A DNA stretch of 64,000 nucleotides from Flavobacterium aquatile LMG 4008 = ATCC 11947 (GCF_000757385.1 NZ_JRHH01000003.1:1-64000); one strand, 5' to 3'. Shown: positions 1 to 9,328, counted from the first letter of the stretch. Numbers and translations: made by a program. Notes: generated by a model from the letters alone, not told the origin.

Positions 1-300
1 GATTTAAACGTAAAAGCATACAAGACATTAGCAACAGGAACGCTTTGGGGTGGATTATCATACAGAAGAAGTCTTGACGGTGCTCAATATATAGAAGGAA
101 GTTCTGTTGCGGATCAAAAGCTACAATACATCACGCCAATTGTTGGGTTTAACTTTAATAATTTTATGGTGTCTTATACTTATTCTCATTTGTTAGGGAA
201 TGTAAAATTTGATACAGGAGGATTTCATCAGATCACACTTGGAATAAACTTATTCTGCAAGCAAGAGAAATATGATTGTAATTGTCCTGCGGTGAATTAA
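1..300 (+). CDS. PorP/SprF-family type IX secretion membrane protein, C-terminal fragment
   Basis: Frame 1 is open from the first base to a TAA at 298-300, giving 99 residues whose start lies outside the window. The segment alternates short beta strands (LWGGLSYRRS, ITPIVGFNFNNFMVSYTYSH, GGFHQITLGINL), as in the last strands of an outer-membrane barrel, and ends with a Cys-containing tail (CKQEKYDCNCPAVN). The motif order matches the C-terminus of PorP/SprF proteins, which work with the T9SS and with gliding or adhesin export in Flavobacteriia. A terminator hairpin follows immediately, so this is the last gene of its transcript. Only the tail is visible, so the family call is good but the exact paralogue cannot be named. 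Confidence 0.75.
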   Translation, partial: DLNVKAYKTLATGTLWGGLSYRRSLDGAQYIEGSSVADQKLQYITPIVGFNFNNFMVSYTYSHLLGNVKFDTGGFHQITLGINLFCKQEKYDCNCPAVN

Positions 301-313
301 GGAATTAACAGTA

Positions 314-342
314 TCCCAATAGCAATATTGGGATTCTTTTTT
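314..342 (+). terminator. Rho-independent terminator after the PorP/SprF gene
   Basis: Perfect 8-base arms TCCCAATA (314-321) and TATTGGGA (326-333) with a 4-base loop, followed by a T-rich run (334-342). It lies 14 bases after the stop codon, on the same strand. Confidence 0.85.
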
Positions 343-355
343 ATAAAAATAAATT

Positions 356-871
356 ATGATAATAAAATCAGTAAATGGGAAATCACCTAAAATTCCCGAA
401 GATTGTTATGTTGCGGAAAATGCAACTATTGTTGGCGATGTAGAATTTGGTTCGCAATGTAGTGTTTGGTTCAATGCCGTTATTCGTGGTGATGTGCATT
501 ATATTAAAATTGGTAATAAAGTTAATATTCAAGATGGTGCCGTTATTCATGCGACGTATTTAAAACATCCTACAAATATTGGTAATAATGTTTCAATCGG
601 GCATAATGCTATTGTTCATGGATGTACGCTTCATGATAATGTTTTAATCGGAATGGGTGCGATTGTAATGGATAATTGTGTTGTAGAAAGTAATTCTATT
701 GTGGCTGCTGGAGCGGTTTTGACTCAGAATACCGTGGTAGAATCGGGAACTATTTATGCTGGTGTTCCTGCTAAGAAAGTGAAAGATATTAATGCTTCTG
801 ATTTTGCAGGTGAAATTGAACGTATTTCTAACAACTATGTAATGTATTCGGGTTGGTTCAAAGACGAATAG
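356..871 (+). CDS. Gamma-carbonic anhydrase-like hexapeptide-repeat protein (YrdA/PaaY family)
   Basis: The 171-residue protein is built almost entirely of left-handed beta-helix hexapeptide repeats (for example IGNNVS, IGHNAI, IVHGCT, LIGMGA), followed by a C-terminal helix. Three histidines sit where gamma-class carbonic anhydrases bind zinc: H65, H83 and H88. The RGD at 44-46 and the AGVPAKKVKDI stretch near residues 136-146 are typical of the YrdA/PaaY/CaiE group. Members are trimeric and cytoplasmic; some are active carbonic anhydrases and others have unproven activity, so the metal site is visible but the reaction is not assured. The ATG at 356 lies just past the preceding terminator, so the gene probably has its own promoter or depends on read-through. 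Length is normal for the family. Confidence 0.9.
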   Translation: MIIKSVNGKSPKIPEDCYVAENATIVGDVEFGSQCSVWFNAVIRGDVHYIKIGNKVNIQDGAVIHATYLKHPTNIGNNVSIGHNAIVHGCTLHDNVLIGMGAIVMDNCVVESNSIVAAGAVLTQNTVVESGTIYAGVPAKKVKDINASDFAGEIERISNNYVMYSGWFKDE

Positions 872-904
872 TGTTTTTGAAAATCTGAACTTTACAAAAG
901 ACAT

Positions 905-988
905 ATACTATCTAGCCCTGATTGCAGCAACTACCGTGTAGTGCGGAAAGCAGGAAAACGGTTTACAAGAATTACTACTGATTCGCTC
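905..988 (+). ncRNA. Flavo-1-like structured RNA/repeat element, copy 1
   Basis: The intergenic region holds CTAGCCCTGATTG (912-924), a short hairpin (GCA-A-CTAC around 927-934 against GTAG-TGC at 938-944), then GCGGAAAGCAGGAAAA (943-958) and ATTCGCTCCT (981-990). A second copy with the same blocks in the same order, but a different central hairpin, lies at 57381-57482. Conserved ends around a variable middle suggest a structured RNA. From memory it resembles the Flavo-1 motif of Flavobacteria, but I could not test it against the covariance model. It lies between two convergent genes, and its function is unknown. Confidence 0.5.
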
Positions 989-1906
989 CTAAATTTTAAG
1001 CAAGTTTCTTCCGTGAATTAGTACTTCAGGATCGATAAGAACGATGCAAAAAACGCCTGAAACTACTAGAAATTTCAAGATGTTGTGTAGTCGTAAATAA
1101 TCGGGTTTTGAGCTTGATTTCCAGAGATAAAGAAGAAAAAATATCAGAATTATTAAGCTCACGTAGAAATAAATATCCATGTAACCGACGTCGTAAATTT
1201 CGACTAGGAAATAAACCGGTAGTATGGTAATTACGGTAAGTAATGTGATTGTTTTTTTGGCAAACACTTCGCCGAATTTCACTGGAATTGTTTGATAATC
1301 ATTGGCAATATCGCCTTTTATGTTTTCTAAATCTTTTATGATTTCTCTAATTAATAGCAGCAGAAATAGAAATGTGGCGTGTGCGAAAATTTGTGGATAT
1401 AGATTTTTGTAGTACAATAAAATGGCAAAAAATGGCAAAACGGCTAGGAGTGAAGCGGTTAGGTTTCCGATGATTGGGTATTTTTTTAGTTTGTGTGAGT
1501 AGAACCAAATTAAAAAAATATAAACAGAGAAGAATAATACAGCTCTAAAGGACACTAAAAAAGCCAATAGCGCAACTATAAAATTGACCGTGAAATAGAC
1601 TTGAAGTTTAGTTTTCTGACTTACTAATCTGTCTAGTTTTGATTTGTTTGGTCGATTGATTAAGTCTTTTTTACTGTCGTAGAAATTGTTGATAATGTAA
1701 CCTGAGGCTATTGTTAAACCAGATGCAATTACGATTATAAATAAGTTAAAATCTAGTAATACAGACAACGCTCTTTTTTCGGGCGCCATTATAAAAATTG
1801 CTGATAAATATTGGGCTAACGCAATAATTGGGATATTGTAACCGCGAACCACAGAAAACATACTGATGATTTTCAGTAACGTGATTTTGGTTTTTCTGCT
1901 CAGCAT
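989..1906 (-). CDS. UbiA-family prenyltransferase (geranylgeranylglycerol-phosphate geranylgeranyltransferase-like)
   Basis: A 305-residue polytopic inner-membrane protein with about nine hydrophobic segments. The two Asp-rich regions of UbiA enzymes are present: NNFYDSKKDLINRP near residues 93-106, and IKDLENIKGD near 188-197. These bind the Mg-diphosphate of the prenyl donor. It is the last gene of an operon with mevalonate kinase (3-base gap) and diphosphomevalonate decarboxylase, so a role in moving an isoprenoid chain onto an acceptor fits the context. Bacteroidota homologues are often annotated as geranylgeranylglycerol-phosphate geranylgeranyltransferase, but the acceptor cannot be read from the sequence, and quinone or other lipid acceptors remain possible. 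Confidence 0.85.
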   Translation of the reverse strand: MLSRKTKITLLKIISMFSVVRGYNIPIIALAQYLSAIFIMAPEKRALSVLLDFNLFIIVIASGLTIASGYIINNFYDSKKDLINRPNKSKLDRLVSQKTKLQVYFTVNFIVALLAFLVSFRAVLFFSVYIFLIWFYSHKLKKYPIIGNLTASLLAVLPFFAILLYYKNLYPQIFAHATFLFLLLLIREIIKDLENIKGDIANDYQTIPVKFGEVFAKKTITLLTVITILPVYFLVEIYDVGYMDIYFYVSLIILIFFLLYLWKSSSKPDYLRLHNILKFLVVSGVFCIVLIDPEVLIHGRNLLKI

Positions 1907-1909
1907 GGT

Positions 1910-2848
1910 TTAGAAATTATAAACCACTTCTAGCTTGTAGTCTTTTAATGATTCTTTTGCTTTTTCTAAATCTTCTGTGAAGCCAAGAATGTATCCGCCG
2001 CCGCCAGAACCACACAATTTTAAGTAGTAATCGTTAGTGTCAATTCCTTTTTGCCAAATTCCGTGGAATTGTTCAGGGATCATAGGTTTGAAATTATTTA
2101 AAACTACTTTAGAAAGTTTTTTGGTGTTAGAAAATAATGATTTCATATCGCCACCAAGAAAGTTTTCCACACACGCGTCGGTATATTTTACAAACTGATT
2201 TTTAAGCATAGTACGGAAACCTTGATCTTTCAGATTTTCCATAAAAATGTTAACCATTGGAGCGGTTTCTCCAACAATTCCTGAGTCTAAAAGAAATACT
2301 GCTCCTTTACCATTCGTGCTTTGTGTAGGAATTCCAGTTGCTTCAATATTGTCTTTAGAGTTTATTAAAATTGGAATACTTAAATAACTATTTAATGGAT
2401 CAAGACCAGAACTTTTTCCGTGGAAAAACGATTCCATTTGAGAGAAAATAGCTTTTAACTGCAGTAGTTTTTCTCTAGTTAAGTTTTCTAGAACCGTAAT
2501 TTTGTTGTCGGCATATTTGTCATAGATAGCAGCAACTAATGCACCACTACTTCCAACTCCATAACCTTGTGGAATGCTAGAATCAAAATACATTCCGCGT
2601 TCAACATCGGTTTTTAGAAGGTCTAAATTAAAAGTAACCAATTCGGGTTGCTCGCTTTGAAGATTTTCTAGGTAAGTAACAAATTTTCGTAAGCTTGAAT
2701 TAGATTTTATAGCTTCAACAGATGGATTTTCATCTACTTTCAAAGCGCCATTATAAAAATTGTAAGGAATTGATAAACCCTTAGAATCTTTGATGATTCC
2801 GTATTCTCCAAAGAGAAGTATTTTTGAGTAAAATAATGGTCCTTTCAT
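1910..2848 (-). CDS. Mevalonate kinase-type GHMP kinase
   Basis: A 312-residue cytoplasmic GHMP-superfamily kinase. Motif 1 is near the N-terminus (KILLFGEYGII, a substrate-binding loop as in mevalonate kinases). The ATP loop is PQGYGVGSSGALVAA near residues 93-107, and motif 3 is LCGSGGGGYILGF near 278-290. It would phosphorylate mevalonate to 5-phosphomevalonate. It lies 8 bases downstream of the decarboxylase gene and 3 bases upstream of the UbiA gene, all on the minus strand, so the three genes are almost certainly cotranscribed. Assignment to mevalonate rather than phosphomevalonate rests on motifs and context. A second GHMP kinase of the GYDIA type at 56420 is the better phosphomevalonate kinase candidate. 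Confidence 0.85.
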   Translation of the reverse strand: MKGPLFYSKILLFGEYGIIKDSKGLSIPYNFYNGALKVDENPSVEAIKSNSSLRKFVTYLENLQSEQPELVTFNLDLLKTDVERGMYFDSSIPQGYGVGSSGALVAAIYDKYADNKITVLENLTREKLLQLKAIFSQMESFFHGKSSGLDPLNSYLSIPILINSKDNIEATGIPTQSTNGKGAVFLLDSGIVGETAPMVNIFMENLKDQGFRTMLKNQFVKYTDACVENFLGGDMKSLFSNTKKLSKVVLNNFKPMIPEQFHGIWQKGIDTNDYYLKLCGSGGGGYILGFTEDLEKAKESLKDYKLEVVYNF

Positions 2849-2856
2849 ATTTTTAT

Positions 2857-3945
2857 TTAATCAATTAAAGATTGACTTCCAAATCCAATTTCATCACAAA
2901 TATACTGACCATTTTGACAATAGCCAACTAATTCGTCCTTAATAAATTGCAAAGTTTCAACTCTAACGTTTTCGGGATACAAAACGTGAACATTTGCGCC
3001 AGCATCGAGTGTAAAACAAATTGGAATTTTAGTTTCATTTCTAAATTTCCAGATTTTATTAATGATTTCCAGTGTATTAGGTTTCATCAAAATAAAATAA
3101 GGCATTGAAGTCATCATCATAGCATGTAAAGTCAAAGCTTCACTTTCTACAATTTTGATAAAATCTTCTAAATTTCCATTCTCTATAACGTTTTTTATAG
3201 CTGATAAATTGTGATGTGCTTGCGCAAATCGTTGTTCGGCAAATGGATGATTGTGCATTAAATCATGACCAACTGTGCTCGAAACTTGTTTTTCGCCTTT
3301 GTCAACCAGCAAAATAGTATCTTGATAATTTTTAAAATTCGAATGAACCTCTGACGAAAATGGTACTCCAAATAAATCAGTACTTCCAGAAATTTCAGCA
3401 TGATTTCCCCAAACTACAATGTTTCCTTTTACGCTTCTGCAAGCGCTTCCTGAGCCAAGTCTTGCTAAAAAAGAAGCTTTTTGATAGAAATAATCATCGG
3501 GCATTTCGGGATTTAAAAGTTTTTCCAAACTCATTATATTCATTGCCAAAGCTGCCATTCCAGATGCCGAAGACGCGATTCCTGAACTGTGAGGAAACGT
3601 ATTTTGGGTATCAATTGTGAAATGAAAGGATTTTAGATACGGACAATAAACTGCAATTCGTTCAAAAAATTTTTGAATTTTTGGTTTAAAATCTTCTTTT
3701 GGTTTTCCTTCAAATAATAAATCGAATGAAAAACCATTCTTGTTTTCTTTCTTTGAAAAATCAAGTTTTGTAATTGTTTTGCAAGCGTTTAATGTAAAAC
3801 TTATAGATGGATTTGCCGGAATTTGATTCTCTTTTTTGCCCCAATATTTTACAAGTGCAATATTGCTTGGTGCGCTCCATTGAAAGCTTCCGTTATTAAC
3901 AGATGCTAAAGTTTCATTAAAAATAAAATCCTTTTCGGAAATCAT
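2857..3945 (-). CDS. Diphosphomevalonate decarboxylase
   Basis: About 362 residues. The N-terminal APSNIALVKYWGKKENQIPANPSIS region and the loop FPHSSGIASSASGMAALAM are diagnostic of mevalonate diphosphate decarboxylase, which converts mevalonate diphosphate to isopentenyl diphosphate with ATP. An in-frame ATG lies 30 codons upstream (4035), but I chose the ATG at 3945. A -7 box reading TATCTTTG on the minus strand lies at 3962-3969, inside the longer version, and the extra residues (Cys/Tyr/Phe/Lys-rich) do not resemble the family. First gene of the operon with mevalonate kinase and UbiA, and divergent from the TspO gene. Confidence 0.92.
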   Translation of the reverse strand: MISEKDFIFNETLASVNNGSFQWSAPSNIALVKYWGKKENQIPANPSISFTLNACKTITKLDFSKKENKNGFSFDLLFEGKPKEDFKPKIQKFFERIAVYCPYLKSFHFTIDTQNTFPHSSGIASSASGMAALAMNIMSLEKLLNPEMPDDYFYQKASFLARLGSGSACRSVKGNIVVWGNHAEISGSTDLFGVPFSSEVHSNFKNYQDTILLVDKGEKQVSSTVGHDLMHNHPFAEQRFAQAHHNLSAIKNVIENGNLEDFIKIVESEALTLHAMMMTSMPYFILMKPNTLEIINKIWKFRNETKIPICFTLDAGANVHVLYPENVRVETLQFIKDELVGYCQNGQYICDEIGFGSQSLID

Positions 3946-3961
3946 AAAGTATAAATTTATG

Positions 3962-3969
3962 CAAAGATA
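3962..3969 (-). promoter_or_regulatory. Promoter -7 box of the mevalonate operon
   Basis: On the minus strand this reads TATCTTTG, an exact match to the Bacteroidota -7 consensus TAnnTTTG, 16 bases before the chosen start at 3945. Confidence 0.7.
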
Positions 3970-4004
3970 CTTAATTTTAGAAAAGTAACTTCGAGTTTGT
4001 TTAC

Positions 4005-4012
4005 TATATTTG
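4005..4012 (+). promoter_or_regulatory. Promoter -7 box of the TspO gene
   Basis: TATATTTG, an exact TAnnTTTG match, 17 bases before the ATG at 4030. It is divergent from the mevalonate promoter about 35 bases away. Confidence 0.7.
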
Positions 4013-4029
4013 TATAAAAAATAAACAAT

Positions 4030-4506
4030 ATGCAAAAGATACTTCGAATTGCTTTAGTCGTTACAACCTGTTTGGTTATTGGCTATTTATCTAGTTTAGT
4101 TACAAAAGAAAGTATAATTTCATGGTATCCAACAATTAATAAGCCGGTTTTTAATCCGCCAAATTGGATTTTTGCACCAGTTTGGACAATTCTATATGTT
4201 ATGATGGGAGTTGCTGGCGGAATGATTTGGAACAAACTCGAAACCGATCAAGAAAATGTAAAAAAGGCATTTACTTTTTTTATAATTCAATTAGGATTGA
4301 ATGCTTTATGGTCGTATTTGTTTTTTGGATTACACAATCCGTTTTTGGCTTTAATCGAAATTATTTTACTGTGGTTGATGATTTTCGAAACGTATAATCA
4401 GTTTAAAAAGATTGATAAAATTGCGGCTTATTTGTTACTGCCTTATTTGGCATGGGTAAGTTTTGCCACTATTTTAAACGCAAGTATTTGGTGGTTGAAC
4501 CGCTAA
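4030..4506 (+). CDS. TspO/MBR-family tryptophan-rich sensory protein
   Basis: A 158-residue integral membrane protein with five hydrophobic helices, the usual length of the family. Family hallmarks are visible: WYPTINKPVFNPPNW near residues 32-46 (the W-x-P-x-x-x-K-P-x-x-x-P-P pattern), LGLNALWSYLFFG near 87-99, and a Trp-rich C-terminus (LAWVSFATILNASIWWLN). Family members bind porphyrins or cholesterol-like ligands and act in stress or tetrapyrrole handling, but the bacterial function is not settled. It stands alone on the plus strand, has its own promoter, and ends at a strong bidirectional terminator shared with the convergent secreted-protein gene. Confidence 0.92.
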   Translation: MQKILRIALVVTTCLVIGYLSSLVTKESIISWYPTINKPVFNPPNWIFAPVWTILYVMMGVAGGMIWNKLETDQENVKKAFTFFIIQLGLNALWSYLFFGLHNPFLALIEIILLWLMIFETYNQFKKIDKIAAYLLLPYLAWVSFATILNASIWWLNR

Positions 4507-4525
4507 AAAAATAAACTGTAAATAA

Positions 4526-4556
4526 AAAATCCCGACTTATAATCGGGATTTTTTTT
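4526..4556. terminator. Bidirectional terminator between convergent genes
   Basis: TCCCGA (4530-4535) pairs with TCGGGA (4543-4548) across a 7-base loop, extended by A-run/T-run pairing on both sides. The A-run upstream and T-run downstream let it act for both the plus-strand TspO gene and the minus-strand gene ending at 4576. Confidence 0.85.
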
Positions 4557-4575
4557 ATACTTACTAACGAGGTTA

Positions 4576-7500
4576 TTATTTTATAACTAATTTCTTAACT
4601 TGTTTCAAATTGTTTTCTGTTATAACTTCAACCATATAAACTCCAGACGAAAGTTCGGAAACACTGATATTGGTTTGATTCGAATTTACAGCTTCTACTT
4701 TCTTGACAACTTTTCCTAAAACATCAAAAATTACAATACTTTCAATATCCCCAGAATTAATGCTTGAACTAATTTGAACTAAATCAGTAGCAGGATTTGG
4801 ATAAAGTATGAAATTACCAGAATCAAAATATAAATTGTTTAAGGTAGTTACAAATTCGGTATTGAAAGTATTGGTTACAATGGCTGGATTAGTATCAAAG
4901 AAGATATTTGCTGTATTTGGAATGATGTCTCCAATTGCAAAGCCAGGTTTTAATTTTACTTTAAATGAGATGTAACCCTTTCCTGTTGTAGAATCACTAT
5001 TCGGGATTGATGGTGGTAGTTGGATATTATCAAAAGACCAAGTTAAGTTATTTGCAATTCTATCCAAAGTATAATAATGACTAGCACTAACCATTAATAT
5101 AGAGGTTTCATCGATTTTGGAATCTAAAACATCAGTTATTTTAACTCTTTGAGCTGAAGCTGTTCCAGTATTTTCAAATCTGATGGTATAATACAAATAG
5201 TCATTTACTGTAAATTGATTATGTTGAATTGTTAAACCATGAGCTTCGGTTTTATCGTTGGGGTCATATGCAGCTGCAACTATTTGAGTATTGGATGCAG
5301 AATTATTTGCCAAATAAATATCAGTTGTTGGAATTGTTATTGTGGCTGTGTTAGTAAGTAAATCACCAATATTTGTAGTAGGAATAGGAGGTACTTGTAT
5401 GTTAACTTCAATACTTCTAGTTTGAAAGGGTAATAAATTTGTAAAATTATATACGAATCCATTAGCTATTGGTGTTGTTTCCGATTGAGAAATTGAATTA
5501 ATAGTTGTTGATGGATTGCAGTTGAAAGTTAAATTACCATTTGGAATCGTTTGATTACCATTGTTTTTATAAGTTATTTTATTTTTATAGTTTCCTCCTG
5601 CAATTGGAGCATTAATTGGTGTGATTGAAACTTCAATTTCGTCATAATTTTGTTGAATACTAATTGGAAAGAAATATTCATTGTTACCGTCTGGTTGATA
5701 ATTTATATTAGAATAGGAAGGAGTTGTAACACTGTACATTGAACTGTATAATGGATTAATTGAATAGTTAAAATTGTAAGTATTATCAGTATTATAATCA
5801 AAAATATAATAAAATCCGTTAGGCGTTATAATGTTATGATTGATTCCATTATTAACTGTATAGTTGAATTGACCTAATGGGAAGTTTTGCTCTGAATTGT
5901 CTTTAAGACCATTATTATTTGTATCCAAAAATGCTGTTAATTTAAGGCCTTCACAATTTAATGAAGATGTTGAGTTTTGTAAATTAAATGTTGTCGTTCC
6001 TGGTTGATTACTAAAATTTGTCATTAATAGAATATAAATTTCACCTGCTTGAGCATCGAAAATATTTACGTATTCAATAGAACTAGTAGAAAAACTACAA
6101 TCCACTATATTATTTGGTATCGCTGTATTATCATTTGGGAAATCAAAAAGAGAAGAGCAATTTCCCTGCGAAATTGGACCCCAAAGAATAAAATCTACAT
6201 CTAATGGAGCTCCGGTAGTACTAACTTGAGAAATTAAAAAATTGATAGTACCAGAGGTAGCAATCTGAAATGAAAACCAAGTAGGATTGGGTGTTGCACC
6301 TAGACAGCCAATGCCATTTCCAATTGAAGAAACTCCGACGGTATTGGTATATGATGCAAATCCTAAATCACAAAGTGGAGCACTATCAATGCAAGAAGTT
6401 GTTAAAACAAATGTATTAGAACTTTTCCAAGCGCTACTATCATTGATTGCACAAATTGATCTGACCCAGAATTTATATTGTACACCTGCTGTTAGACCTG
6501 TTTTAATATAATTTGGCGAATTAACTATTACGCCTGAAGTTCCTTCATTTGGTGCGCTTGAGCTTATTGGTAATACAATAACTTCCCATGAATTGGCTAA
6601 ACCTTGCTCAGTCCAAGATAAAGAAGCTGATTGAGAATTTATTTGTAGGATAGTTAAATTTGTTGGTTTTAAACATGTAGGTTGAGGTGTACATGTTATG
6701 TTTGCTGTCCAACCAGAATTGCTATTAAAATTATCAGATGTAAAGACAAATGTAAGACACCCATTTGCAGATGAAGCTGCAATTTGTGGAGGTAAATTTA
6801 AACCAGAATAGGTACCTAAAAGTGGTGCAGAAGTACTATTGCCATCATATACTTTTAGTAAATCAACATCGTTTTCAGTTGCAAATGATGTAAATGTAAC
6901 TTCAACTTGTTCTCCTGTAACCGTTGGACAAATTGTCCAAGTTGTATTTGTATTATTTAAATAATTATTCGAAGAACCACCTGCGTCTAAAAACGTTCCT
7001 CCGCATACAGGTGGAGCAATCAACGTATTAATAGTTTTTGGACCTGACCAATTACTTAAATCATTTTCTGAACATATGCTTCTTATATATATATCATAAC
7101 ATGTGTCAGGATTTAAACCATTTAACACAAATGGATTTGTTTGTGCTGTAATCCAACCATTTACTGTATTTGTTGGAAATGGTGAGCCACACGGCAAAGC
7201 TAATACTTGCCATGAGGTAGCCGTTCCTGTTTCATACCAATTTAAATTAACAGAACTCTGTGTAATCGCTGATGTAATAAATGATTCAGGTTTTGGACAA
7301 GTTAAAGGACCGCATGTTATATTCGATGTCCATCCAGATGTATTAATAGCCGAGCCGCTTCTGAATCTAAAAGTTAGACATCCATCTGTACTTGTTGATG
7401 TAAATGAACCTGGATTAGTTGTTCCCCAATAAGCTCCAGCTATTCCACCAGGAACTGATCCTGCAGGGTTTCCACTAGAAAAAAGAGGTGCAGAAGTGGA

Positions 7501-9264
7501 ATTTCCGTTATGTATGTATAATCCATCGGCGCTTGTTTGGGTATTAAAACTTGTAAATGTTACTGTAACAACTTCACCTGGAACTTCTGGGCATATGGTT
7601 GTTATGCTGTTAGAATTATTAGAATAATTACTCGATACTCCGCCAGGATCTGAAAAAGTTCCACCACATACTGAAGGAGCAATTAATGTTGTGCCAGATA
7701 TCGGTGAAGACCAATCACTAAAATTAGTTGAAGTGCATGCAGCTCTAACATATAATTTATAGCATGTATCAGGATTTAATCCAATTATTGTATAAGGATT
7801 TGAATTTGCTGTTATCCATCCAGTTGTTGATGAATTTGGTTCTTCACTATTACAAGGTAAAGCTAGTATTTGCCATTGAGAAGCAGAATTTGTATTTGTC
7901 CAACCTAAAGTAATAGAAGTTGTAGTAATGTTAGATTTTATTAACGAAATTGGTTTAGAACAACTAGGAGGAATGCCACAAGTTACATTTGCAGTCCAAC
8001 CTGGAGCAGGTATTGAAGCACTGCTTCTAAATCTAAAAGTTAAGCAGCCATCGGGACTTGAGGATGTAAACGAACCTGGATTAGTTGTTCCCCAAAACGA
8101 TCCAGCCAGTGATCCAGGAACATTACCTGATGGGTTTTCACTTGTAATCTGAGATGCATTTATAGAGTTTCCATTAAAAACGTAAAGGCCATCAAAAATA
8201 GCTTCTGTATTAAAATTTGTAAATGTTACAGTTACAGTTTCCCCAGTGTTTTCAGGGCAGATTATTGTTGTAACATCAGAATTATTTGAATAATTTGCAT
8301 TTACACCTCCAGTATCAGAAAAAACATCTCCACATGATGGTGGTTCTATCTGAGTAGTAAAAGTTGAAGAACTAACCCAATCACTAGCAAGTCCATCTTC
8401 ACACAATGATCTTACATAATATTTGTATGTAGTATTTGGAGTTAATCCAGTTGCTATGAATGGTAAAGTTCCATTATAAATAATTCCAGTTCCTGAAGGA
8501 CTATCAGTTTCCGGGATTATTTCTATTTCCCAAGAAGAGCTTCCACTAGGATTGTCCCATGATAAATTAGCTTGATTAAATAAAATACCTGATGCTGTCA
8601 GAGCAGATGGATTTAAACATTTTGGAGAAATCCTAACATTATCTAATAACCATCTATCACCACCAAGTGTTGAAGTGGTTTGGGTAAATCTCCTAACAAA
8701 AGAAATATAAACTTGCGGTCCAAAATCGGTTGGAATGTCAACTACTTTTTCTGTATATATGTTAAAAGGATTTTGAACGCCATCAATAGTAGTCGTTAAT
8801 TCATTTTCATTATATTCAACTAAAATAGTATATGCCGCTGGGTTAGTTGGAGATGCAGTTGCTGGTGCAATTTTTATTTGATATAATGTTTCCTGATTTC
8901 CATTTGTGAATGTGCGGGAAAAAAAACGAAGTTGACCATTTGGAGGAATAGTAACCAATGGAGTAGTTAAGTAATCTTCAGATGTGGTGTTAATTGTTAA
9001 TAGTTCTCTGTTGACATATGCTGCATTAGAGCCTGCATAAACTAGTGGCGGTGTACTAACTGTGTTATTGATTTGCCATCTTTGAGCAAGACCTATCCCA
9101 TTGTCAAAAACTGACCAATTTCCACTTTCTAATGTCCATGTTGTAGCTGGTGCTGTACTTGGACCAGTAGTGTTTTCAAATCCTTCAAAGAAAGTAGTTT
9201 GCGAATGTCCTGTAAAAATTAAGAAAAATAATGCATAAAAAGTTAGAAGTAATTCTTTTTTCAT
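4576..9264 (-). CDS. Large secreted CUB/fibronectin-III multidomain protein with T9SS sorting domain (paralogue A)
   Basis: 1562 residues. Order: signal peptide (1-21, ending GHSQ), choice-of-anchor J-like domain (about 22-215, EGFEN...DRWLLDNVRI), then alternating fibronectin-III modules (with W-x-S/T, Y-x-x-Y-V-R-S patterns) and three CUB-like modules (each starting CGG/CGD-x-F-x-D-x-GG and closing GWTANVTC or similar). These are followed by a fourth fibronectin-III module, a pre-peptidase-like beta domain (SCIDSAPLC...), an SdrD-B-like EF-loop segment (FLDTNNNGLKD), a conserved domain with YDPNDKTEAHG and a DUF11-like repeat, and a type A sorting domain (YPNPATD to KQVKKLVIK). The protein should be exported by T9SS and held at or released from the surface. 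Adhesion or protein binding is likely, but no catalytic motif is seen. Confidence 0.88.
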   Translation of the reverse strand: MKKELLLTFYALFFLIFTGHSQTTFFEGFENTTGPSTAPATTWTLESGNWSVFDNGIGLAQRWQINNTVSTPPLVYAGSNAAYVNRELLTINTTSEDYLTTPLVTIPPNGQLRFFSRTFTNGNQETLYQIKIAPATASPTNPAAYTILVEYNENELTTTIDGVQNPFNIYTEKVVDIPTDFGPQVYISFVRRFTQTTSTLGGDRWLLDNVRISPKCLNPSALTASGILFNQANLSWDNPSGSSSWEIEIIPETDSPSGTGIIYNGTLPFIATGLTPNTTYKYYVRSLCEDGLASDWVSSSTFTTQIEPPSCGDVFSDTGGVNANYSNNSDVTTIICPENTGETVTVTFTNFNTEAIFDGLYVFNGNSINASQITSENPSGNVPGSLAGSFWGTTNPGSFTSSSPDGCLTFRFRSSASIPAPGWTANVTCGIPPSCSKPISLIKSNITTTSITLGWTNTNSASQWQILALPCNSEEPNSSTTGWITANSNPYTIIGLNPDTCYKLYVRAACTSTNFSDWSSPISGTTLIAPSVCGGTFSDPGGVSSNYSNNSNSITTICPEVPGEVVTVTFTSFNTQTSADGLYIHNGNSTSAPLFSSGNPAGSVPGGIAGAYWGTTNPGSFTSTSTDGCLTFRFRSGSAINTSGWTSNITCGPLTCPKPESFITSAITQSSVNLNWYETGTATSWQVLALPCGSPFPTNTVNGWITAQTNPFVLNGLNPDTCYDIYIRSICSENDLSNWSGPKTINTLIAPPVCGGTFLDAGGSSNNYLNNTNTTWTICPTVTGEQVEVTFTSFATENDVDLLKVYDGNSTSAPLLGTYSGLNLPPQIAASSANGCLTFVFTSDNFNSNSGWTANITCTPQPTCLKPTNLTILQINSQSASLSWTEQGLANSWEVIVLPISSSAPNEGTSGVIVNSPNYIKTGLTAGVQYKFWVRSICAINDSSAWKSSNTFVLTTSCIDSAPLCDLGFASYTNTVGVSSIGNGIGCLGATPNPTWFSFQIATSGTINFLISQVSTTGAPLDVDFILWGPISQGNCSSLFDFPNDNTAIPNNIVDCSFSTSSIEYVNIFDAQAGEIYILLMTNFSNQPGTTTFNLQNSTSSLNCEGLKLTAFLDTNNNGLKDNSEQNFPLGQFNYTVNNGINHNIITPNGFYYIFDYNTDNTYNFNYSINPLYSSMYSVTTPSYSNINYQPDGNNEYFFPISIQQNYDEIEVSITPINAPIAGGNYKNKITYKNNGNQTIPNGNLTFNCNPSTTINSISQSETTPIANGFVYNFTNLLPFQTRSIEVNIQVPPIPTTNIGDLLTNTATITIPTTDIYLANNSASNTQIVAAAYDPNDKTEAHGLTIQHNQFTVNDYLYYTIRFENTGTASAQRVKITDVLDSKIDETSILMVSASHYYTLDRIANNLTWSFDNIQLPPSIPNSDSTTGKGYISFKVKLKPGFAIGDIIPNTANIFFDTNPAIVTNTFNTEFVTTLNNLYFDSGNFILYPNPATDLVQISSSINSGDIESIVIFDVLGKVVKKVEAVNSNQTNISVSELSSGVYMVEVITENNLKQVKKLVIK

Positions 9265-9288
9265 GGTAGGTTGGGTTTAATAGGATTT

Positions 9289-9296
9289 CAAAAATA
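9289..9296 (-). promoter_or_regulatory. Promoter -7 box of paralogue A
   Basis: Reads TATTTTTG on the minus strand, matching TAnnTTTG, 24 bases before the ATG at 9264 and downstream of the terminator of the preceding gene. Confidence 0.6.
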
Positions 9297-9328
9297 ACAA
9301 TTTTTCTGACATAAAATCTGATGACAAT

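Noticed and set aside
3946..4035. Longer start of the diphosphomevalonate decarboxylase
   Set aside because: A perfect -7 promoter box lies inside this extension and its residues do not resemble the family.
7103..7432. Open frames on the plus strand inside the secreted-protein genes (also near 6287, 7928, 10979, 11561, 14391, 15186)
   Set aside because: They lie antisense to long, well-supported minus-strand genes and mirror the repeated CUB and fibronectin modules; no start signal or family likeness.
4576..9264. DNA repeats as a possible mobile or CRISPR structure
   Set aside because: The periodicity is explained by repeated CUB and fibronectin-III coding modules in one open frame.
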